From Opitutia bacterium (GTDB lineage: Bacteria; Verrucomicrobiota; Verrucomicrobiia; Opitutales; Opitutaceae): a stretch of DNA of 5,122 bases. The notes under the pieces were generated by a model, which saw only the letters and a list, made by a program, of their open reading frames with translations, had not been told where the DNA came from and made no database searches. Numbering within the stretch: position 1 is the stretch's first letter; the number at the start of each line of letters is the position of its first letter. The position numbers and the translations under genes were made by a program. The stretch is taken from the NCBI GenBank assembly GCA_003157575.1, contig PMKA01000469.1, positions 1 to 5,122 on the forward strand. The letters run 5' to 3'. This document shows, piece by piece, positions 1-3,941 of this stretch.

Positions 1-174
1 GGCGAGATGATGTTCCGCTATCTCGGCTGGCACGAAGCGGCGGACCTGATCGTGAGGAGCCTGGAGGCGACGATTGCGGCGAAGAAGGTCACGTACGATC
101 TCGCGCGGCAGATTCCCGGCTCGGTCGAGCTCAGGTGCAGCGAGTTCGCGGAGGAGATGATCCGGAACATGTAG
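1..174 (+). CDS. icd: NADP-dependent isocitrate dehydrogenase, C-terminal fragment (5' end outside window)
   Basis: This is the end of the TCA-cycle enzyme that oxidises and decarboxylates isocitrate to 2-oxoglutarate, reducing NADP+ in the cytoplasm. Frame 1 is open from the first base and gives 57 residues before a TAG at 172-174. The visible protein starts GEMMFRYLGWHEAADLIVRS, continues with an AAKKVTYDLARQ segment and ends CSEFAEEMIRNM. It lines up block by block with the end of E. coli Icd as I remember it (MGWTEAADLI, KTVTYDFER, KCSEF, final ENM). The MGWTEAAD-like and VTYD blocks are hallmarks of the E. coli-type homodimeric enzyme rather than the monomeric or eukaryotic-like forms. 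The catalytic and NADP-binding residues lie upstream, outside the window, so the coenzyme is inferred from family resemblance. The stop is intact and nothing suggests truncation at this end. Confidence 0.93.
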   Translation, partial: GEMMFRYLGWHEAADLIVRSLEATIAAKKVTYDLARQIPGSVELRCSEFAEEMIRNM

Positions 175-420
175 CCGCCAGAAGGGCTTCAGCAAAGGCG
201 TGGCTGCGAGCGTGAGCGAGTGGACGAATTCTCCGCCCGCAGCTACGTTTACGTTCTCGGCTACAGTTGAAGTCAACCCGATCTGGGACGCAGTCCGGCT
301 TGCGTTCCGACAGCCTCCTCAAACGGGCGTTGTTGGAGCCGGAAACGCCTGCTCCGCCAGGGGGGCTGCTGCGCGCTTGCGGCGCGGGGGCCGGACTGTT
401 GAATCGGCGAACTCACCGCC
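175..420. other. Intergenic region after icd, no gene seen
   Basis: This is 246 bp between icd and the membrane-protein gene. Short reading frames cross it on both strands, but none has a recognisable motif or a good ribosome site, and I regard them as chance. It holds a two-unit hexamer repeat on the plus strand (ACGTTT ACGTTC, 245-256), an imperfect dyad GTTGAAGTCAAC at 266-277, and one copy of a 13-bp sequence found again after the toxin gene (299-311). From about 340 to 395 it is very G-rich, with short stems such as CGCGC/GCGCG. I could not identify a clear icd terminator or a promoter for the gene at 421. The mix of short repeats suggests a remnant of a dispersed intergenic repeat, which is an inference. 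Confidence 0.5.
299..311 (+). repeat. 13-bp direct repeat, copy 1
   Basis: The sequence CTTGCGTTCCGAC occurs here and again at 1571-1583. Both copies are preceded by CCGG (the second with an extra A) and followed by a purine and GC. Copy 1 lies between icd and the membrane-protein gene. The second copy sits in the loop of a hairpin, but this one has only a weak 3-bp stem around it. Confidence 0.5.
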
Positions 421-777
421 ATGGCCCTCACAAAGAACAAGGTCGTCCAGAACTACTATATCCTCCCGTGCTGCCTGCTGCTGCTGAATCTCGTTAACAG
501 CGTCATCAGCTACAAGTCGGGGATCATCGAGGACCCGTTTTTGCGGACGACGGTGGTGATCCTGTTCGTGCTCTTCGGCAGTTCGCTGGCAGCGTTCGTC
601 GCCGCGCCGGCGCTGACGGCCGCCGTGCGGCTGATGCACCGGTCGAGCCGCCGCGGAGCCGGGGAGCTGGGCGAGATCCTCTTCTTCGTGGCCCTGGGCG
701 GGATCGTCTTCTGGCTTTACTACCGGATGGTCCTCTATGGCACGGGATCGATCCTGCCCCCGGACTGGAGGAATTAG
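421..777 (+). CDS. Hypothetical small membrane protein, three predicted helices
   Basis: I do not recognise this 118-residue protein. It is very probably an inner-membrane protein. Three hydrophobic stretches are clear: about residues 12-31 (YYILPCCLLLLNLVNSVISY), 43-69 (TTVVILFVLFGSSLAAF onwards) and 83-101 (LGEILFFVALGGIVFWLYY). A basic loop, RLMHRSSRRG (70-79), lies between helices 2 and 3. By the positive-inside rule that loop faces the cytoplasm, which puts the C-terminus PPDWRN outside. A pair of cysteines (17-18) lies in helix 1. The first helix is not followed by a cleavage site, so it is more likely an anchor than a signal peptide. The ATG has no good Shine-Dalgarno upstream; it was chosen because it is the only start in frame before helix 1 that gives a sensible N-terminus. 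It is co-oriented with the toxin-antitoxin genes, with a 64-bp gap, but the antitoxin has its own promoter. Composition and frame openness support a real gene. Confidence 0.72.
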   Translation: MALTKNKVVQNYYILPCCLLLLNLVNSVISYKSGIIEDPFLRTTVVILFVLFGSSLAAFVAAPALTAAVRLMHRSSRRGAGELGEILFFVALGGIVFWLYYRMVLYGTGSILPPDWRN

Positions 778-795
778 CAGGATCGCCCCCCGCCC

Positions 796-837
796 GATGC
801 CGGCATCTTGACAGCAAGAGCGCAGGCATCATGATGC
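796..837 (+). promoter_or_regulatory. Paired-palindrome operator of the toxin-antitoxin operon
   Basis: Two perfect 12-bp palindromes lie just before the antitoxin gene: GATGCCGGCATC (796-807) and GCATCATGATGC (826-837). Both are made of the same 5-bp half-site, GATGC/GCATC, in opposite order, so four copies occur in 42 bp. The centres are 30 bp apart, close to three turns of B-DNA, which would put both sites on one face. The second palindrome extends to 20 bp (822-841, GCAGGCATCATGATGCGTGC) with a single unmatched pair. Ribbon-helix-helix antitoxins typically bind such short half-sites as cooperating dimers and repress their own operon, so this is the expected place for VapB or VapBC to bind. 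That use is inferred; the symmetry and spacing are directly visible. Confidence 0.65.
808..835 (+). promoter_or_regulatory. Sigma-70 type promoter for vapBC
   Basis: A consensus -35 TTGACA (808-813) is followed after 16 bp by CATGAT (830-835), which matches four of six positions of TATAAT. The -35 touches the first palindrome and the -10 sits inside the second, so a bound repressor would block both elements. The expected start of transcription, 6-7 bp after the -10, is at about 841-842, the antitoxin ATG itself. No other candidate as good was seen between 778 and 842. Confidence 0.6.
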
Positions 838-841
838 GTGC

Positions 842-1114
842 ATGAGAACCACGGTGACGGTGGACAAGGACGTCGAGCAGATGTTGCGGAGCGCGATGCA
901 CCAAACCCGGCGGTCCTTCAAGGCGACCCTCAACGACGCGTTGCGCGCCGGCCTGGCAGGGAGGCCGGTTCAGGGACGCCGTACCCGTTTCCTCATCAAG
1001 GCACGGCCGATGGGCCTGCGGCCGGGCATCGACCCCGCGAGCCTGAACAAGCTGGCTGACGACCTGGAGACGGATGCCGTCATGGCCAAGGCCCGACGCA
1101 CGGGGCACGAATGA
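842..1114 (+). CDS. vapB: VapB-family antitoxin, ribbon-helix-helix type
   Basis: This 90-residue protein is the likely antitoxin that binds and inhibits the PIN-domain toxin encoded next, and also represses the operon. The N-terminus MRTTVTVDKDVEQMLRSAM has the alternating pattern of a DNA-binding beta ribbon followed by a helix. RRSFKATLNDALRAGLAG (residues 23-40) fits the second helix of the RHH fold, with the common SFK..LN.ALR.GL pattern of this antitoxin group. Residues from about 45 onward (RRTRFLIKARPMGLRPGID and beyond) form the basic, probably flexible tail that would wrap the toxin. The ATG at 842 is preferred because the RTT.T.D pattern normally begins right after the initiator Met. 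There is no Shine-Dalgarno, and the promoter placement suggests a leaderless mRNA. The stop TGA overlaps the toxin ATG (ATGA, 1111-1114), so toxin synthesis is probably coupled to antitoxin translation. Confidence 0.85.
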   Translation: MRTTVTVDKDVEQMLRSAMHQTRRSFKATLNDALRAGLAGRPVQGRRTRFLIKARPMGLRPGIDPASLNKLADDLETDAVMAKARRTGHE

Positions 1115-1557
1115 TCATCCCCGACATCAACCTGCTCCTTTACGCCTACGATTCGGCCTCGCCCTTGCACGCGAAGGCGGCGGCCTGGTGGCAGGCGTGT
1201 CTTACGGGCGCTGAACCGGTCGGGCTGCCGCCCGTCGTGGTGTTTGGCTTTCTGCGCGTCGGCACCAACGCCCGCGCATTTCAGCATCCGTTCACACCGG
1301 GAGAAGCGGCCGGGCACATCCGCAGCTGGCTGCGACAGCCGGCGGTCAGGGTTTTGGAGAACGGCCCCGACCATATGGAGCGGGTTCTCGAGCTGTTGGA
1401 GTTTCTCGGGGCCGCCGGCAACCTCGTGACCGATGCTCAGATTGCGGCGACCGCCATGGAGCATGGCGCGGTGCTGCACACGGCAGACGGGGATTTTGCG
1501 AGGTTCCAGAACCTCCGCTGGTTGAATCCGGTCACCGGTGTCGCCAGCAAGATTTAA
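1111..1557 (+). CDS. vapC: VapC-family toxin, PIN-domain ribonuclease
   Basis: A 148-residue PIN-domain protein, expected to be a Mg2+/Mn2+-dependent endoribonuclease that halts translation, typically by cutting tRNA or rRNA, when not held by its antitoxin. The first strand, MIIPDINLLLYAYD, carries catalytic Asp5 with the usual D.N signature. The distal acidic cluster is Asp108 (GNLVTDAQIAATAMEHG) with Asp126 and Asp128 (TADGDFARF). The middle motif VVVFGFLRVGTN (42-53) and the C-terminal RFQNLRWLNP resemble the Mycobacterium tuberculosis VapC25/VapC33-like branch (WASFLRLTTN in VapC25, from memory). In that branch the glutamate found at the second acidic position of many PIN domains is absent, as it is here, so its lack need not mean an inactive toxin. 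Length is normal for the family. The cellular target cannot be read from the sequence. The ATG overlaps the antitoxin stop, and a GGGG run six bases upstream is a weak ribosome site. Confidence 0.88.
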   Translation: MIIPDINLLLYAYDSASPLHAKAAAWWQACLTGAEPVGLPPVVVFGFLRVGTNARAFQHPFTPGEAAGHIRSWLRQPAVRVLENGPDHMERVLELLEFLGAAGNLVTDAQIAATAMEHGAVLHTADGDFARFQNLRWLNPVTGVASKI

Positions 1558-1561
1558 CAGG

Positions 1562-1613
1562 CCTGCCGGACTTGCGTTCCGACGGCGGGTTAGCGCTTCA
1601 GCGCGTCGATTTT
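1562..1613 (+). terminator. Possible terminator between convergent vapC and gluQ
   Basis: Within the 82-bp gap between the convergent stops there are two adjacent stems. The first pairs CCTGCCG (1562-1568) with CGGCGGG (1583-1589), one G-T wobble, around a 14-base loop; an alternative inner stem is CGGA/TCCG (1567-1570 with 1578-1581). The second is GCGC-TTCA-GCGC (1593-1604), followed five bases later by TTTT (1610-1613). Neither is a textbook intrinsic terminator, because the second stem is short and the U run is short and displaced, but the location directly after vapC makes termination plausible. The loop of the first stem holds copy 2 of the 13-bp repeat. Confidence 0.35.
1571..1583 (+). 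repeat. 13-bp direct repeat, copy 2
   Basis: CTTGCGTTCCGAC, identical to 299-311 and in the same orientation, starts 14 bases after the vapC stop. Together the two copies bracket the membrane-protein gene and the toxin-antitoxin operon, about 1.27 kb apart. Similarity is lost within a few bases on either side, apart from the CCGG before and the GC after. Confidence 0.5.
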
Positions 1614-1639
1614 GCCGGGCAATGAACTTCGCCGTGGAA

Positions 1640-2584
1640 TCAGCGCCAGGCGGCCCGGATCTCCTCGGGCGTGCGGCCCCGGGCGCGCAGCTCGCGCAGG
1701 CTGAGAGAGTCGTGGCGCTTTGCAAGGCGCACACCGTTCTCGTCGGTCACCAGCGGACAGTGAAAGAAGGCAGGCGGGGTCAGCCCGAGGGCGCGGTAGA
1801 GCAGGAGCTGGCGGAAAGTGGACAGCAGGAGGTCGGCTCCGCGCACGACCTCCGTGATGCGCATCGCGGCGTCGTCGACCACGCATGCGAGCTGATACGC
1901 CGGCATGTCGTCTTTGCGCCAGACGATGAAGTCGCCGAAATGAACGCCGGCGGTCGCGGTCTGCCGTCCGTAGCGGCCGTCCGTGAACGCGAGAAGTTCG
2001 CCGTCGGGCACCCGGAAACGCCAGCTCACGCCGGATCGCTGAACCGGCCCGGATTTTCCATGGAGGCGCGGCGCCCCCGCCGTGCCCGGCTCAAGAACAC
2101 GCAACGGGGGCGTCGCCTCCCCAACAACCGGCGTGAGCCCCGCTGGCGGGCGGCATGTGCCGGGGTAGAGCGGCTCGTCGGCCTCCCATGCTTCCCCGGG
2201 CGGCGCCTCATGCGGGGCGCCGGCTGCCTCGAGCACATCGCGTCGCGAACACCGGCACGGATACACGGCCCCGGAGGCCCGGAGCCGATCGATCGCCGCG
2301 ACATAAAATGGGCGCCGTTCGCTCTGGTTGTAGGGTCCGCAGGGTCCGCCGACATCCGGCCCCTCCTGCCATGCGAGACCGAACCAGCGCAGATCCTCCA
2401 CCATCGCCTCGGTGAAATCCGCCCGTATCCGGGCTGCATCAAGATCCTCGTTGCGCAACACCAGCACGCCGCCGGCCGCCCGGGCGCGCTGCTGGGCCGT
2501 CCAGAATGTCCGCGCGTGGCCGAGGTGCGGATACCCGGTGGGGGAGGGCGCCAGCCGCCCGCGATACGGAGGTTCAGAATCCAC
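1640..2584 (-). CDS. gluQ: Glutamyl-Q tRNA(Asp) synthetase
   Basis: GluQRS is a GluRS-like enzyme without the anticodon-binding half. It activates glutamate and attaches it to the queuosine at position 34 of tRNA(Asp). This 314-residue protein shows the class I catalytic domain only. RLAPSPTGYPHLGHA (10-24) carries the HIGH-type motif HLGH, LRNEDLD (43-49) is the glutamate/ATP-site strand, and NQSERRPFY (86-94) follows. Zinc ligands are C110 and C112 in PCRCSRRD, with Y140 and C144 in YPGTC. RLAKRHDSLSL (286-296) is the KMSKS equivalent. About 300 residues is normal for GluQ, whereas GluRS is near 470-500. The segment between C144 and W188 is longer than I expect. The start is GTG at 2584: it is the only start codon in frame just before the conserved RLAPSPTG, but it has no Shine-Dalgarno. 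The frame stays open far upstream, antisense-free but overlapping the preceding gene, which is a GC-bias effect. It is convergent with vapC and lies 77 bp after the synthase gene. Confidence 0.92.
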   Translation of the reverse strand: MDSEPPYRGRLAPSPTGYPHLGHARTFWTAQQRARAAGGVLVLRNEDLDAARIRADFTEAMVEDLRWFGLAWQEGPDVGGPCGPYNQSERRPFYVAAIDRLRASGAVYPCRCSRRDVLEAAGAPHEAPPGEAWEADEPLYPGTCRPPAGLTPVVGEATPPLRVLEPGTAGAPRLHGKSGPVQRSGVSWRFRVPDGELLAFTDGRYGRQTATAGVHFGDFIVWRKDDMPAYQLACVVDDAAMRITEVVRGADLLLSTFRQLLLYRALGLTPPAFFHCPLVTDENGVRLAKRHDSLSLRELRARGRTPEEIRAAWR

Positions 2585-2632
2585 GGGAAAAAGGTGGGAC
2601 GGTCGGCCGGCGGCTTCCGGTCCTGCATCGAA

Positions 2633-2654
2633 CGGACCGGGCGCCCGGGTCCGG
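2633..2654 (-). terminator. GC-rich hairpin between the synthase gene and gluQ
   Basis: Seven bases after the synthase stop, the arms CGGACC (2633-2638) and GGTCCG (2648-2653) pair perfectly around a GGGCGCCC core with one bulged base, giving a stem of eight or more G-C-rich pairs. No U run follows on the minus strand, so it is not a classical intrinsic terminator. It may protect the 3' end of the upstream message, cause partial termination, or mark an RNA processing point. The next T-rich tract (CCTTTTTCCC, minus strand) lies directly before the gluQ GTG, about 40 bases away. Confidence 0.35.
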
Positions 2655-2661
2655 CAGGTTG

Positions 2662-3861
2662 CTACAGCTTTTTGACGGCGTAGGCCATCGCCTCGGAAAT
2701 TCGGTCCAGATCGTCGTCGCTGTGGAGCGCGGAGATGGCGGTGCGCACGAGGTCCTTGCCCGGCGGCACGGCCGGCGCGATCGACATGACGGTGAACACG
2801 CCCTTCTCCAGCAGCGCCTGCCAGAAGCGGTAGACGAGTTCCTTTGACCCGAGCACGATGGGAATCGCCGGCGTCTGGCTTTCCCAGGTGTCGAGGCCGA
2901 GCCCCTTGAGCATTTCGCGGTAGCGGCGCACGTTCTGCCACAGGCGTTCGAGGTGCTGCGGTTCCTGCTGGATGACGTCGAGCGCCTCCGATGCGCACCC
3001 GGCCTGGCCGGGGCTGAGGGCGGCGCTGAAGAACGTCTGTTTCGAATTGAAGCGGAGAAAGTCGATCAGCTTGCGGGATGCGGCGACAAACCCGCCGGTG
3101 CTGCCAAGCGACTTGGACAGGCTGCCGCAGAGGACGTCGACCTGTTCGTCGGCGTGGAAGTGGTCGACTGTTCCGCGCCCCTGGCGCCCGAGCACGCCGA
3201 AGCCGTGCGCGTCGTCCACCACGAGCAACGCCTCGAACTCGTCTGCAATCGCGGCGATCTCGGGCAGACGGACGACGTGTCCCTCCATCGAGTAGACGCC
3301 TTCCACGACGATGAGCTTGGGCGTGTTGTGGGGGACGGTCTTGATGACGGAGCGCAGGTCCTCCGGATTGTTGTGGGAAAACCGCTCGATGGTCGCCATC
3401 GACAGGCGGACGCCGTCCCAGACGCAGGAATGAACGTTCTTGTCGACGAGGACCATGTCGCCCTTCCGGGCAAACGCGGCGACGCTCGACATGCAGGAGA
3501 TGTAGCCCGCCACGGACACGAAACAGGCTTCGCGGTTGAGGAACGCGGCCAGCTTTTCCTCGAGCTCGGTGTGATAGGCCCGCGACCCGTTGGAAATGCG
3601 CGCCCCGGTCGTGCTTGTGCCCCACTTCAGCATGGCGGCGCGTCCCGCCTCGATCACCCTGGGGTGGAAGGACAGCCCAAGATAATCGTTGCTTGCCAGC
3701 ATGATCATCTCCTTGCCGTCGAGCCGTACATGCGCCCCCTGCTGGGCGTCCATCGTGTGGTAGAACGGCTTGTATTTGAGGAGCATCCTGGTCGCGTAGT
3801 CGTCGTGACAACGCTCCACGATTGCCTTCTTCTTTTTCCAGCTAAGGACGGTGAGGGCCAT
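2662..3861 (-). CDS. Alpha-oxoamine synthase family PLP enzyme (AONS/KBL/SPT-like)
   Basis: A 399-residue fold-type I PLP enzyme. Members join an amino acid to an acyl thioester with loss of CO2 (8-amino-7-oxononanoate synthase, serine palmitoyltransferase, ALA synthase) or split 2-amino-3-ketobutyrate with CoA (KBL). Visible marks are NDYLGLSFHPRV (58-69), the glycine-rich TTGARISNGSRAYHTELE block (84-101), H144 in DKNVHS (expected to stack on PLP), VEGVYSMEGHVVRLPEI (186-202), the DDAHGFGVLGRQGRG cofactor block with D217 and H219, and GSLSKSLGSTGG (246-257) with Schiff-base K250. Length suits AONS, KBL or SPT. I cannot choose among them: GARISNGSRAYH differs from the GSGGSRLISGNH-type text I expect in typical biotin enzymes, and no other biotin or threonine gene is nearby. 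The ATG at 3861 has GAAGG five bases upstream. A longer in-frame start at 4005 would overlap the preceding glycosyltransferase and is not preferred. It follows that gene by 80 bp and may be co-transcribed. Confidence 0.87.
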   Translation of the reverse strand: MALTVLSWKKKKAIVERCHDDYATRMLLKYKPFYHTMDAQQGAHVRLDGKEMIMLASNDYLGLSFHPRVIEAGRAAMLKWGTSTTGARISNGSRAYHTELEEKLAAFLNREACFVSVAGYISCMSSVAAFARKGDMVLVDKNVHSCVWDGVRLSMATIERFSHNNPEDLRSVIKTVPHNTPKLIVVEGVYSMEGHVVRLPEIAAIADEFEALLVVDDAHGFGVLGRQGRGTVDHFHADEQVDVLCGSLSKSLGSTGGFVAASRKLIDFLRFNSKQTFFSAALSPGQAGCASEALDVIQQEPQHLERLWQNVRRYREMLKGLGLDTWESQTPAIPIVLGSKELVYRFWQALLEKGVFTVMSIAPAVPPGKDLVRTAISALHSDDDLDRISEAMAYAVKKL

Positions 3862-3941
3862 GCGAGCCTTCAACCTTGGGTAGCGGTCCGGAGCATGGCA
3901 AATCGAAAGACCCCCTTGGGAGGCTGCCGGGATTGATGCGG

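Noticed and set aside
131..322. 63-residue minus-strand reading frame after icd
   Set aside because: It overlaps the icd end, is rich in Arg, Cys and Ser, has no motif, and is better explained as repeat-like intergenic DNA.
524..1108. 194-residue minus-strand frame opposite the membrane protein and antitoxin
   Set aside because: It covers three well-supported features on the other strand, including the promoter, and has low-complexity Arg/Pro composition.
1538..2683. 381-residue plus-strand reading frame antisense to gluQ
   Set aside because: It is rich in Arg, Pro and Gly without any motif, overlaps gluQ entirely, and arises from high-GC codon bias on the opposite strand.
2585..3811. Upstream extension of the gluQ frame to a possible start near 3811, giving a 723-residue fusion
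   Set aside because: The extension runs through the synthase gene in a different frame and has low-complexity Arg-rich composition. The conserved GluQ N-terminus begins next to the GTG at 2584.
3895..3925. Weak terminator-like stem (CCTCC/GGGGG, then a T-rich stretch, minus strand) after the glycosyltransferase
   Set aside because: The stem is five pairs with a wobble and a three-base loop, and the T run is interrupted. This is too weak to call.
2953..3936. 327-residue plus-strand reading frame antisense to the alpha-oxoamine synthase
   Set aside because: It is the mirror of a well-supported PLP enzyme. It has no recognisable domain or ribosome site of its own.
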